The position numbers and the translations under genes are program-made. This document shows, piece by piece, positions 1 to 9,473 of a stretch of DNA of 64,000 bases (its first letter is position 1; each line of letters starts with the position of its first letter). Source of the stretch: a virus; the IMG/VR virus record IMGVR_UViG_3300032315_000202, positions 1 to 64,000 of that record; one strand, given 5' to 3'. Below the pieces are notes generated by a model. The model worked only from the letters and a program-made list of their open reading frames with translations. It was not told the origin of the DNA and made no database searches.

Positions 1-3000
1 AGTACCAGTGACATTAGCACCTGCAATAGCACTCAGCCCGCTACCGTTACCTGTAAACACACCGGTGTTAGCAGTGAATGCCGGAGCAGTTATTGTTCCG
101 CTTGAGTTCAACGATGTTAGAGTACCGACGCTTGTGATGTTTGGTTGTGCCGCAGTTGTTACTGTGCCTGCTGTTGTTGCTGCACCAGTCAGCGCACCAG
201 TAAACGTTGTTGCACTCACATTACCTGCACTGATATTGCCTGCTACTGATAGGCTTGTTAGTGTACCAACAGATGTGATGTTTGGTTGTGCATTAGTTGT
301 GACTGTAGCAGCAGTAGTTGCAGCACCTGTCAACGCACCAACAAATGTGGTTGAAGTGACACTAGATAGACCTGCTACTGTAGTGACTGTAGAACCTAGT
401 GTTAGTGCGGTACTACCCAACGTTACACTAGCATTTGCCAATCTTGCTTGAGCAAGTGTGCCGCTTGACACGTTACTTGCGTTTAGGTTTGTTAGGTTAG
501 CGCCGCTACCTGCAAACAACGTAGCACTTACAAGAGCGACACCGTTAATATTTGAGTCAGTGCCTGACATCGTGATATCAGCATTTGCTGCTAACGTCAA
601 TCCAGTCAATGTGCCGACAGATGTGATATTTGGTTGTGCTGCTGTAGTTACAGTACCGGCTGTAGTCGCCGATCCTACCGTACCAGTTACGTTAGCGCCT
701 ACGATTGAACTTAAGCCGTTGCCATTACCAGTGAACACGCCCGTGTTAGCAGTGAACGCTACTGCTGTAACTGTTCCGTTCACGCTCAAAGATGTTAGGG
801 TACCAACTGATGTAATATTAGGCTGTGCAGCAGTTGTCACAGTACCGGCTGTGGTTGCTGAAGATACTGCACCGCTGACATTTCCACCTTGGATATTACT
901 GATATTCCCGCCGTCGCCTTGTAGCTGACCGGCAGTTACTTTATTTGTTACTAGTAATGCAGATAGAGTACCAACGCTTGTGATGTTTGGCTGAGCATTA
1001 GTCGTGACTGTAGCAGCAGTAGTTGCGCTCGTCGCAGTACCGCTCAATGCACCAACGAATGTTGTCGCAGTAATAGACGCATTGCCTAAGTTAGCACTGA
1101 TGCCTGTATTAATTACCGCACTTGAGTTGCCATTGGCACTGCTTGTACTGAATGTCGGATAGACAGTTGTTGCAGTTGAAGTGTTTTGCAATAAAGCTGC
1201 TGCATTAGTTGCACTAGTGACGGTTCCTACGATGTTTGCAGCAGGAATGTTTGATAGACTGTTTGCGTTTCCCGAGAACAGGTTAGCAGTAATAGTACCC
1301 GAAGGAGAAGAAATGTTACCCGCGTTGATATTACCACTGACGATCAATGAAGACAGCGTACCAACACTAGTGATGTTTGGTTGTGCGTTTGTAGCTATAG
1401 TACCTGCAAGTAATGAAGCTCCGATCGTGCCTGAGTTAGAATAGATATTTCCGGCTGTGATGTTATTAGTTACAGTAACTCCGCCCGGGACACTTAAGTT
1501 GCCTGTGCCTTTATTAAAACTAAATCCTGTATTGGCCCCGAGGCTACTACTATCATTGAAGATGATTTGAGCATTAGAACCCGGTGCTGTCGTGACGTTA
1601 GCAGGGGTTACCCACTGTAGGCCGCCGGCTCCATTTGATACCAAGAACTGATTAACTGTGCCGCCGGTGAGTGTTACGTTACCTACGGGACCTAAGTTAG
1701 TTGGACCGCTAACAGTTAAGCCAGTCAACGCACCGAGCGTAGTAATATTTGATTGGGTGTTTGATGCTGCGGTCAATGAACCAGTGATCAAAGTAGCAAC
1801 TATGTTAGCTGCACTTACGTTTCCTGAAACGTTTGCGTTACCAGTAATATTCGCACTATTTGAAGATACTACTAATACATTGCTAGTACCGGCTACCCCA
1901 ACTCTCACGTTTGCGCTAGCATCAACTACGACATTAGATGTACCGTTAACAATAGAAGTACCTCCGGTTACCGCAACATTGGTAAGAAGACTGCCGTCCC
2001 CTTGGAAGAAGTTAGCTCTAGCAAGATTGCCTAGATTTGCGTTTCCGCTCGTGATGTTCCCAGTAACACTTAAGCTTGTTAATGTTCCCACCGATGTGAT
2101 GTTTGGTTGTGCGTTGGTTGTTAGTGTGCCAGTCAAGAACGTAGCACTAAGCAAATTACCACCAGAGATACTGTTAGACGCTCCCACAGTGATATTGTTC
2201 AGCGTACCCAATGATGTGATGTTGGGTTGTGCTGCTGTAGTTACAGTACCTGCAGTTGTCGCACTACCTGCGCTCACTGCGGATGTTGCATTAGCTACTG
2301 CACCGCTGACATTTCCCCCCGGAATGTTGTTTAGTCCTGCACCGTTACCAATGAACGTACCGGTGTTTGCTATGATGTTAGCGGCTGTGATATTTCCGTT
2401 CACACCTAGCGATGTAAGAGTGCCGACTGATGTGATATTTGGCTGTGCGTTAGTATACACTGTACCTGCAACTAGAGCATTTGCTACCTGTCCGCTTACG
2501 TTAGCTCCCGCGACAGAATTGGCAGAACTTGCTGTACCAGAATTTACTGAATAGTTTGCATTAGCAACAGTACCGCTTACGTTAGCACCGGCTACTGCGT
2601 TAGCTGTTGTTGCGAATGTGGCAAGACCAACTGCACCACTTACATTTGCACCTGCTACTGCGTTGGCTGTTGTTGCGAATGATACTGCACCAGATACATT
2701 ACCGCCAGCTACTGAGTTAGCTGTTGTTGCGAATGATACTGCACCACTTACATTCGCACCTGCAACACTATTGGCTGTTGTTGCGAACGATACTGCACCA
2801 GATACGTTAGCACCAGCTACTGCGTTGGCTGTTGTTGCGAATGATACTGCACCGCTGACATTTCCACCTTGAATGTTACTGAGATTGCCACCGTCGCCCT
2901 GAAGTTGTCCTGCGGTTACTTTACCGGTTACCGTTAATGCTGCGAGTGTCCCAACAGATGTGATATTTGGTTGTGCTGCTGTTGTTACAGTACCGGCCGT

Positions 3001-4371
3001 TGTTGCACTAGCAGCACTAGTTGCAGCGCCGCTCAATGCACCAACAAATGTCGTTGCTGTTATAGATGAGTTTGCTAAGTTAGCACTGATTCCTGTATTG
3101 ATTACAACCGAAGCGTTACCATTAGCACTTGAAGTTGTAAATGTAGGATAAACTGTAGTAGCAGAAGATGTGTTCTGTAATACCGCTGCTGCGTTAGTAG
3201 CACTAGGAACAGTGCCGGACACATTAGCGCCAGCCACTGAGTTAGCTGTAGTTGCAAATGATACTGCACCGCTTACATTTGCACCTGCTACTGCGTTGGC
3301 TGTGGTTGCAAATGATACTGCACCAGATACGTTAGCGCCAGCTACTGCGTTGGCTGTGGTTGCAAAAGCGACTTCACCAGATACGTTAGCGCCAGCTACT
3401 GCGTTGGCTGTAGTTGCGAATGCTACTGCACCGCTTACATTTGCACCAGTGATTGATGAAAGAGAAGAACCATTACCACTCACGTTGGTGAACACACCCT
3501 GTGTTGCGCCAATGTTGCCTACGTTAGCATTACCTGTTCCAGTATTCAATGTACCTGCAACATTGACACCTGTTCCCGTAACAACTACGACATTAGAATT
3601 GCCTGCTACTGAGATTCCTATGTTTCCTGAAGCAACAGGGATGTTGATATTTGATGTGCCATTCGCAAGAGTAGGACCAGGAACAGCGATAACACCGGTC
3701 AATAAACTACCATTACCTGAGAAAAAGTTAGCTACTGCTAGGTTACCAAGATCGGCATTGCCTGATCTAAGATTTGCAATAATGTTAGCGTTAGCCGTGA
3801 CATTCAAGTTACCAGTAACGTTTGCGTTTGCACCCACTGTTAATAGATTTCCAGCCGATACGTTGTTAGCATTTAGATTTGCAGTAACGTTAGCATTCCC
3901 GGTAACGCTTAGTACTCCGGAAGTTATAAGATTTCCACCTGTAATATTTCCGACTGCGGTAATAGTATTAGATGACGCAATAGTTAGATTGGCAGTGATG
4001 GAATTAGCAGTAAAAGTGTTTCCTATAGTGATGTTTGAAACACCGGTGATATTAGCCGGCAAGTCGATGAATAGAGTTTGTGAAGAATTAGTTAGAGTAG
4101 CATATTGTCCACCGTTGGCACTCACCCCAATACTTAATGTATTAGTGTAAACTTGGACGTTTGAAATATTCGCATTGACTACTACGTTGCCAAACGGAGA
4201 ACTGACAGTAATACCCAGACCGGGTGTTCTGTTAACCGAAACAACTCTCTGTGCAGCGATTCCGGAGAATAGTTCTGTAAAGTTTTCCTGAACCTTTTGG
4301 AATGCGGCGCGAATTGCATCTGCATTTGGATCATTGGGAAACGTACCGAAATCAATATTTTGCTGTGCCAG
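1..4371 (-). CDS. Giant repeat-rich tail fibre protein, N-terminal 1,457 codons (partial)
   Basis: The minus frame is open from 4371 to the window edge, so the C-terminus is missing. The N-terminus reads (M)AQQNIDFG followed by an AF-K-V-NF-LF pattern, also seen at the start of the protein at 57707-58270. Most of the rest is fibre repeats: about a dozen copies of QPNITSVGTLTSL and two blocks of the 18-residue unit SGAVSFATTANAVAGANV. Such repeats are typical of phage tail fibres, so a role in host attachment or as a fibre shaft is inferred. No ATG, GTG or TTG fits: an in-frame TAG lies ten codons upstream, and a GGAG ribosome site is 8 nt before a CTG at 4371, taken as the start. A late promoter box lies at 4408-4415. 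Many plus-strand open frames here are only antisense to this gene. Confidence 0.85.
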   Translation of the reverse strand, partial: MAQQNIDFGTFPNDPNADAIRAAFQKVQENFTELFSGIAAQRVVSVNRTPGLGITVSSPFGNVVVNANISNVQVYTNTLSIGVSANGGQYATLTNSSQTLFIDLPANITGVSNITIGNTFTANSITANLTIASSNTITAVGNITGGNLITSGVLSVTGNANVTANLNANNVSAGNLLTVGANANVTGNLNVTANANIIANLRSGNADLGNLAVANFFSGNGSLLTGVIAVPGPTLANGTSNINIPVASGNIGISVAGNSNVVVVTGTGVNVAGTLNTGTGNANVGNIGATQGVFTNVSGNGSSLSSITGANVSGAVAFATTANAVAGANVSGEVAFATTANAVAGANVSGAVSFATTANAVAGANVSGAVSFATTANSVAGANVSGTVPSATNAAAVLQNTSSATTVYPTFTTSSANGNASVVINTGISANLANSSITATTFVGALSGAATSAASATTAGTVTTAAQPNITSVGTLAALTVTGKVTAGQLQGDGGNLSNIQGGNVSGAVSFATTANAVAGANVSGAVSFATTANSVAGANVSGAVSFATTANSVAGGNVSGAVSFATTANAVAGANVSGAVGLATFATTANAVAGANVSGTVANANYSVNSGTASSANSVAGANVSGQVANALVAGTVYTNAQPNITSVGTLTSLGVNGNITAANIIANTGTFIGNGAGLNNIPGGNVSGAVANATSAVSAGSATTAGTVTTAAQPNITSLGTLNNITVGASNSISGGNLLSATFLTGTLTTNAQPNITSVGTLTSLSVTGNITSGNANLGNLARANFFQGDGSLLTNVAVTGGTSIVNGTSNVVVDASANVRVGVAGTSNVLVVSSNSANITGNANVSGNVSAANIVATLITGSLTAASNTQSNITTLGALTGLTVSGPTNLGPVGNVTLTGGTVNQFLVSNGAGGLQWVTPANVTTAPGSNAQIIFNDSSSLGANTGFSFNKGTGNLSVPGGVTVTNNITAGNIYSNSGTIGASLLAGTIATNAQPNITSVGTLSSLIVSGNINAGNISSPSGTITANLFSGNANSLSNIPAANIVGTVTSATNAAALLQNTSTATTVYPTFSTSSANGNSSAVINTGISANLGNASITATTFVGALSGTATSATTAATVTTNAQPNITSVGTLSALLVTNKVTAGQLQGDGGNISNIQGGNVSGAVSSATTAGTVTTAAQPNITSVGTLTSLSVNGTVTAVAFTANTGVFTGNGNGLSSIVGANVTGTVGSATTAGTVTTAAQPNITSVGTLTGLTLAANADITMSGTDSNINGVALVSATLFAGSGANLTNLNASNVSSGTLAQARLANASVTLGSTALTLGSTVTTVAGLSSVTSTTFVGALTGAATTAATVTTNAQPNITSVGTLTSLSVAGNISAGNVSATTFTGALTGAATTAGTVTTAAQPNITSVGTLTSLNSSGTITAPAFTANTGVFTGNGSGLSAIAGANVTGT
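2625..2870 (-). repeat. Tandem 54-bp coding repeats, block 1
   Basis: Four to five near-identical 54-bp units encode the 18-residue motif SGAVSFATTANAVAGANV inside the fibre gene. Successive copies of the same site fall exactly 54 nt apart (for example 2677 and 2731). The units differ at a few synonymous and Ala/Ser or Ala/Gly positions. Confidence 0.85.
3215..3450 (-). repeat. Tandem 54-bp coding repeats, block 2
   Basis: A second array of about four 54-bp units of the same family as block 1 (equivalent sites at 3256, 3310 and 3364), separated from it by QPNITSVGTLTSL-type repeats. It is in the same reading frame of the fibre gene. Confidence 0.85.
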
Positions 4372-4407
4372 GGGAAATTCTCCTATAGGTTTACTATTCT
4401 ACCACAG

Positions 4408-4415
4408 TATTTATC
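4408..4415 (-). promoter_or_regulatory. Late promoter box GATAAATA (tail fibre)
   Basis: T4-type late box on the minus strand, 36 nt before the proposed CTG start at 4371. The leader contains a GGAG ribosome site. Confidence 0.7.
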
Positions 4416-4449
4416 TTTTCAGCGCAGTTCTCCGTATGGCAATGCAGGG

Positions 4450-4484
4450 AAAACAAAAGCGGGTAGTAGTTTCCCACAGCCCGC
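4450..4484 (-). terminator. Probable intrinsic terminator after the 1,630-aa gene
   Basis: On the minus strand GCGGG (4484-4480) pairs with CCCGC (4463-4459), followed by TTTTGTTTT. The stem is short with a 16-nt loop, so strength is uncertain. It lies just upstream of the fibre late promoter. Confidence 0.5.
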
Positions 4485-4491
4485 CTCGTTT

Positions 4492-4576
4492 AGTTTAGTT
4501 GTCTTCGTCACTTGGGCTTTCGCCTGAGATCATCCGGCACACCCCTTGTAAGAGGGTCGCATGGTGCGCCGGTGTG
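4492..4576 (-). other. Structured 3' untranslated segment
   Basis: The stretch immediately after the stop of the 1,630-aa gene can fold strongly. CCGGCGCACC pairs with GGTGTGCCGG (one G-U) around an inner CCCT/AGGG hairpin, and is followed by a GGC-GAAA-GCC tetraloop hairpin. It precedes the terminator. I do not recognise a known riboswitch or ribozyme. Confidence 0.4.
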
Positions 4577-7500
4577 TTATTCGCCGTAGAAACTGGGTAC
4601 ACTAGGAGGTGTAAGCATAGCCGCAAGTTCGAAGCCGATATGTGCTAGGTCAGGGTGAGGGATGCCAAAGTGGTTCAAAACATGCCTGTATAAGAGTTCA
4701 TACTTACCAAGAAACTCGGCCGCTGTCCAGAACGCCTTTTTTGCATCGCGCACTAGTTTATCCAAACTTTCATCTAAAGCCTCTGCGTTTGAGTTTCCTG
4801 TCTTTGAGAATTCAGGAGCGATCTGCCCGTTAGCATCAAGAATCTCATAAGCCCTTATGAACTTATCAACGTTTGCTGCGATCTCTTCGGCTGATGGGGC
4901 GGGTAATCCCTTAGCAGCAGCCTCCTGTGCGGCTATACTAACCGCGTCAACGCCGGGAAGGCCGTCACCGTCATCGTCTTCAGTTAGACCTGCTAGCCTT
5001 CTTATCTCGTTCAAGTCGCGCGACTCGTAGGTATCAAAGACCGGCTGGGTACCCAATAGTGGGAAGGCCCTGCCGTAATAGCCCGGCGCACCGGGTTCTG
5101 GGTTTCCGAAGAGGGTCTCCCAAGGGTGGTACAGCATAGGAACATCAAAGCCTAACAGGTTAGCCAGCGCTCCCGCCAAAAGATACGCCCCAAACCATTT
5201 GGCTCCTTTACTAAAATTTCTTTTTGCCTGGTCGATCTTGGAACCCAAACTTTCATCTATGGCTTCTGCGTTTCCTGCCTTTGAGTTTCCTGTCTTTGAG
5301 AATTCAGGAGCGATCTGCCCGTGAGCATCAAGAAAATCAAAAAGCTGTTTCATCTCAGCAACTTTTTTTGCAATCTCTTCGGCTGATGGAGCGGGTAATC
5401 CCTTAGCAGCAGCGGCTTTCGCAGCTATGCTAACCGCATCAACGCCGGGAAGGCCATCGCCGTCGTCGTCTTCATTGAGACCTGCTAACCTTTTCATTTC
5501 TGAGATTGACTCGCTCCAGAACGCCGACGGCTTTTCGCGATAAAACCACCGGTTAAAAGCCTTATGGGAAGAGCAATAGCGTACGATGCTAAAAGCACTG
5601 AAGCCGGTGTCGGCAGCAATTCTTAAGGCGATGTTATCGGCTTCGCCGACAAGCGTATTATATCTGGCACCGTCTTCTTCGTCTTCCTTCTTGCTTACTA
5701 TTGATGTTAGATCATCATAGAGAGGATGGCTGTCGATTTCGGGATGGTCCCGACCGTCGTCTGCGTTTCGACCTCCGCGAAGTGATTTAATATGCGATTC
5801 AATATTCTCATTAATACTAGTAGTATTGCGTGAAGCTAGTCTGTTAAGCTGTGAAGCGACAACAGGAATAGTAGCCTGCCCTGTTGACTTCCGCTTATTC
5901 AACCCACCCGAGATATCGTTAACCATGAAGTCAATACTTTGTTGAAACGAAGCATCAGTTCCCTTACCAGGACCTTTACCTACTTGGTTTGCCCACTCAT
6001 CAACTTTTTCTTTATTGCCGGGAGCTGGATTGGCTGTCGTTTTTGTATACTGACGCTGTCTTGCCGGACTCATGTAAGGAGGCGGAGCTTGTAACCGTTT
6101 AGCCATCGCCTGCTCGGCGCCTTGATTAAACTTATCTTGCTTGCTCTTATTAAAGTTATACTGTTGGTCTCTAGCCTTGATGACCATTGCTAATTCAGGA
6201 ATATCGCTGACCTTGATAAGGCTCGTCTGAGCTGGATCGGAGGAAACTTCGTCGTCTATACTAAGATATGTCGCTGCATGGTCAGGATTTTTAATCGAAA
6301 TAGGTTTCCCCCCACCGCTGCGCCGATAATAGTAGGTTTTACCGCTCATGAATTTAACATCATTCGGAGCCTGATATTTTCGTTTATCCGGTGAAGAAGC
6401 TGTTGCTGCTCTTTTTAATAATTCAGGTGACAACTCGTCAAGCTGTTCGGCTTCTTCCGACAACATTGCTAACTTCTTATATAGGTTAACAAATGATTCT
6501 TTTACATCTTTATCTTTCACATCATTTTCCTTTTCTTCGGGTTCGTCCTTGACTCTACGCAGAGCCGGTGGGCCTATCTCATCTCGCATGTTCTTTTCAT
6601 ATTCTTGCTTACGCAAGAATGCAGGCTTGTCTGAACCATCCATCCAAGGTTCTAAATCTTCTTCAACAGCTTGATCTTGCATTCCATCTTCGATATCTTG
6701 ACCTGCATCTGCCCTTGCTAATGCTGAGTTAGCTGCTGCATTGCCCTGCATATCGTTTGATGAGTTATGAGCACCGCTGTCTGGAGCATTAGCTTCAGCG
6801 ACCTTGAATTCCATTTGATCTTCTGATTCAACTTCATCCAATACTTCGTCGTGGCCACCGCATTTTGATTCCATCATGCCGCATTCATTACAACGTGCCT
6901 CTGACATTTTTTCGTCATCACAACCACAAGGACTGTTCCCGCATTCTTCGCAACCGCAGTCTTCTTCTTCGTAGTCAGCATTAGTACCTTCGATGCCTGA
7001 CAGCTTCTTCATAAGACCTAACATACCGTCGTGGTCATCAACAACTTCAATTCCGCCCGGAGAGTTGATTTCTGAACGGCCACCTACTTCAGGTGACCCG
7101 TAATCAGAGCCATCATCTCCGCCGAAGATTCCCATGCCTGCTTGCTTTACGAGAGAAAGCAACATGTCTGCTTCAGCATCAGTCGCATTTACATTTACTG
7201 AATCCGGTGAATTTGGTTCACCCTTAGAGATTGAAACAGAAAATCCTTCGTTGATAAGAGAATTAAGCTGTCTGTCCCATGCTTCAAATGCGAAGTCGCC
7301 TTCTCCTAAATTAGAAGTATCAGTGTATGACCTTCCGCCCATTGAGAACTTACCACCCTTTGGAGTTCTCGCAAGTGCGCCAGTGAATGCATTGCCTTCT
7401 TGAGTGAAGTCCGAGAATCCCTGACCAATACCCGGTCTATTGTTATTTTTGAAATCAGCAGAAGCTTCAGCTTGTGTTTTTTCCTGACCAGTCATTACAA

Positions 7501-9469
7501 CTTTGCCTTTAGCGTCAACAACATCGTACCTGTTCCCCATGTAGTTCCCTTTTGCTGGAACGGCTCGATAGGGTCCTCTTGAAGAGCCTGCTTCATCGAA
7601 CATCTCATCTTCAGGTAACACGCCTTTTGGTTTACCTAATGGATATTGGTCAGGATAATAACCTGGCTCTCCCTTTTTCATTGCTTTGTAGTCATTTGGA
7701 GACTTAGCAATCTCACCTGGTCTGCGACGACCTAATACGTCTTGTGGCCTTGAGTTATCAGGTTTATAAGAGAACATTTCATCCATGTCGATCATCTCAT
7801 CGAGCGGAGTGTCTAGAGAGTTTTGGGCCATTCCACGAGTTGTAGCTGGCATACGAGCTTCTCTCTTAAGACCTACGATTGGAGACATGCCGTAGCATTC
7901 ATCAAGACCTTCTTTGTAACCTTCGTGATATGCTCTGCCTTCTTCCATGTCTTCGTAGTGCTTACCGTTGTGAGCGTGGCCCTTGAGACCGTGTGCTTTA
8001 CCCTCTAGGCGGGCAGCCTGAATGCGATTGTTCATATTTTCTTTAACTGCCTTTTTCTTTTTATCGACTGCTGCCTTCTTCATTGGTTCTTTCCTATTAC
8101 CGTCTTTGTCGAGGTCTAAGAAGTCTGGCTTCTTACCTTCACTAAGTTCTTTTATTCTTGCATATGCAGGAGCTTTTGATTTGGGATATTTCTTACCAAT
8201 CAAATCTTTATAGTTTTCTCTGTTGAAGGCATTATCAATAACTTCAACTTGAGGTTCTTTTGCTTCTAATGTTGTCATACTACGACCGGCACCTAAACCA
8301 GCACCTCTAGTATCAATTCCTGATGTAGGAGCGATGTCACCTTCTTTAACTTTTTTCTTGTTCTTATTGTCAAGCATACCGCGCTTGTTAGCAGTTGCCC
8401 ATGCAATGTCTTGTGCTTCGCCTTTTGATTTGCCTGATTTCTTTTCAGACTTTTCAATGTGCTTGACCATGCGATCAACTTTTGCGCCTTCTTCAAGATT
8501 CTCGTCCGAAGGCTGAGCCACGTACGGGTATTTTTTTCGTATCATGAGGTTGTAAGCTGCATCCTTAGCTTGTCCGGCTCTCATTTGCTTACGTGCATCG
8601 CCTGGCTTAGACTTAAAAGCTGCTCTATCTAGCATGTAATCAAGTTCTTTAGCATTGTACTTTTTGAATTTTTCTTCAGCTTCATCGCCGGTGTTTGCTT
8701 CATCAAGATCAACTTTTGCGCCTTCTTTGATCGGCGAATCAAAGGTCCATCCATTTCGCTCGGCAATTTTGATGACATCGGGCAGTAGATCCTTGACCAT
8801 TTCGTCATCTAGATCATAATAATCACGGTCGAGAAGTTCAGCTACCTGTGCGCCTAAATACGCATTAAGTTCACCTTGAACTTCACTAGTCGAAAGGGCT
8901 TCCTCTTGGTCGCAAGGCTGATTGAACTCTGGGAACTTTTCAGCCACGAATGCTTCAGCCCCGCCCTTCTCGAAATCGTGGAAAACTTCAGCCTCTGCAT
9001 TTTCTTCAGCATCCGCCGCACGGCCGGCCTCATAACTGGTAGGATCGCCATATTCTACGAGGTCGTCATCTTCTTGCACCGGTTGATTTGGCTGATTGCT
9101 AGTCTGCATTTGATTTGGGTTGGGTTGACCAGCAGCAGTAGGTTGAGATTGTCCTGGTTGCGTTTGCCCGGGAGCTTGAACGATTTGAACGTCCTTTTGA
9201 TCAAATGTATTTAGTAGATCGGCTACAGCAGGATTAGTGCTTGTTAAAAACCCCATACCAGCTTGCTTGTTATTTGGATCCATTACTGGAAGTGGCTTCG
9301 CACCGGCGGGAATAGATTCGCTCAATTCACGGAACACATCTTTCAGTGATCTCTTTGATGTGGTAGTTGCTACAGGAGCAGGTGAAGACTCATTAAGTAC
9401 CTGCCTAGCTTTTGGAGCAGGCAATGCTTCTAGCTGGCTCATTTTGTTTAATAAGTCTTTCATGCTCAT
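4577..9469 (-). CDS. Large acidic putative virion protein with C-terminal duplication (1,630 aa)
   Basis: Function unknown; position among tail and head genes suggests a virion or prohead-associated protein. The protein is strongly acidic with low-complexity Gln/Pro/Asn stretches near residues 95-130. A cysteine cluster (CGCEECGNSPCGC and CNECGMMESKCGG) looks metal-binding. A Lys-rich segment contains AWATANKRGMLDNKNKKK, a string I remember from other T4-like plankton phages. The C-terminal 350 residues hold a tandem duplication: RLAGL(N/T)EDDDGDGLPG followed by APSAEEIA and GQIAPEFSKTGNS occurs twice. DDDGDG resembles an EF-hand or thrombospondin-3 calcium loop. Several L-x-E tripeptides resemble T4 gp21 prohead-protease sites. 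Ribosome site AAAGGA precedes the ATG at 9469; the next ATG two codons later is also possible. The gene starts just after the upstream stop at 9474. Confidence 0.75.
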   Translation of the reverse strand: MSMKDLLNKMSQLEALPAPKARQVLNESSPAPVATTTSKRSLKDVFRELSESIPAGAKPLPVMDPNNKQAGMGFLTSTNPAVADLLNTFDQKDVQIVQAPGQTQPGQSQPTAAGQPNPNQMQTSNQPNQPVQEDDDLVEYGDPTSYEAGRAADAEENAEAEVFHDFEKGGAEAFVAEKFPEFNQPCDQEEALSTSEVQGELNAYLGAQVAELLDRDYYDLDDEMVKDLLPDVIKIAERNGWTFDSPIKEGAKVDLDEANTGDEAEEKFKKYNAKELDYMLDRAAFKSKPGDARKQMRAGQAKDAAYNLMIRKKYPYVAQPSDENLEEGAKVDRMVKHIEKSEKKSGKSKGEAQDIAWATANKRGMLDNKNKKKVKEGDIAPTSGIDTRGAGLGAGRSMTTLEAKEPQVEVIDNAFNRENYKDLIGKKYPKSKAPAYARIKELSEGKKPDFLDLDKDGNRKEPMKKAAVDKKKKAVKENMNNRIQAARLEGKAHGLKGHAHNGKHYEDMEEGRAYHEGYKEGLDECYGMSPIVGLKREARMPATTRGMAQNSLDTPLDEMIDMDEMFSYKPDNSRPQDVLGRRRPGEIAKSPNDYKAMKKGEPGYYPDQYPLGKPKGVLPEDEMFDEAGSSRGPYRAVPAKGNYMGNRYDVVDAKGKVVMTGQEKTQAEASADFKNNNRPGIGQGFSDFTQEGNAFTGALARTPKGGKFSMGGRSYTDTSNLGEGDFAFEAWDRQLNSLINEGFSVSISKGEPNSPDSVNVNATDAEADMLLSLVKQAGMGIFGGDDGSDYGSPEVGGRSEINSPGGIEVVDDHDGMLGLMKKLSGIEGTNADYEEEDCGCEECGNSPCGCDDEKMSEARCNECGMMESKCGGHDEVLDEVESEDQMEFKVAEANAPDSGAHNSSNDMQGNAAANSALARADAGQDIEDGMQDQAVEEDLEPWMDGSDKPAFLRKQEYEKNMRDEIGPPALRRVKDEPEEKENDVKDKDVKESFVNLYKKLAMLSEEAEQLDELSPELLKRAATASSPDKRKYQAPNDVKFMSGKTYYYRRSGGGKPISIKNPDHAATYLSIDDEVSSDPAQTSLIKVSDIPELAMVIKARDQQYNFNKSKQDKFNQGAEQAMAKRLQAPPPYMSPARQRQYTKTTANPAPGNKEKVDEWANQVGKGPGKGTDASFQQSIDFMVNDISGGLNKRKSTGQATIPVVASQLNRLASRNTTSINENIESHIKSLRGGRNADDGRDHPEIDSHPLYDDLTSIVSKKEDEEDGARYNTLVGEADNIALRIAADTGFSAFSIVRYCSSHKAFNRWFYREKPSAFWSESISEMKRLAGLNEDDDGDGLPGVDAVSIAAKAAAAKGLPAPSAEEIAKKVAEMKQLFDFLDAHGQIAPEFSKTGNSKAGNAEAIDESLGSKIDQAKRNFSKGAKWFGAYLLAGALANLLGFDVPMLYHPWETLFGNPEPGAPGYYGRAFPLLGTQPVFDTYESRDLNEIRRLAGLTEDDDGDGLPGVDAVSIAAQEAAAKGLPAPSAEEIAANVDKFIRAYEILDANGQIAPEFSKTGNSNAEALDESLDKLVRDAKKAFWTAAEFLGKYELLYRHVLNHFGIPHPDLAHIGFELAAMLTPPSVPSFYGE

Positions 9470-9473
9470 TGTC

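Noticed and set aside
2625-3450. CRISPR-like array
   Set aside because: Repeats are contiguous 54-bp coding units without spacers, in frame with a fibre protein.
1-4150. Several long plus-strand open frames (for example 8-451, 1658-2554, 3170-4150)
   Set aside because: They are antisense to the minus-strand fibre frame, which reads as classic fibre repeats; their Val/Pro/Ala bias comes from complementing that repeat.
4492-4576. Hammerhead or riboswitch in the structured segment
   Set aside because: GATGA and CGAAA occur in order, but the required conserved core is not met and no known riboswitch motif fits.
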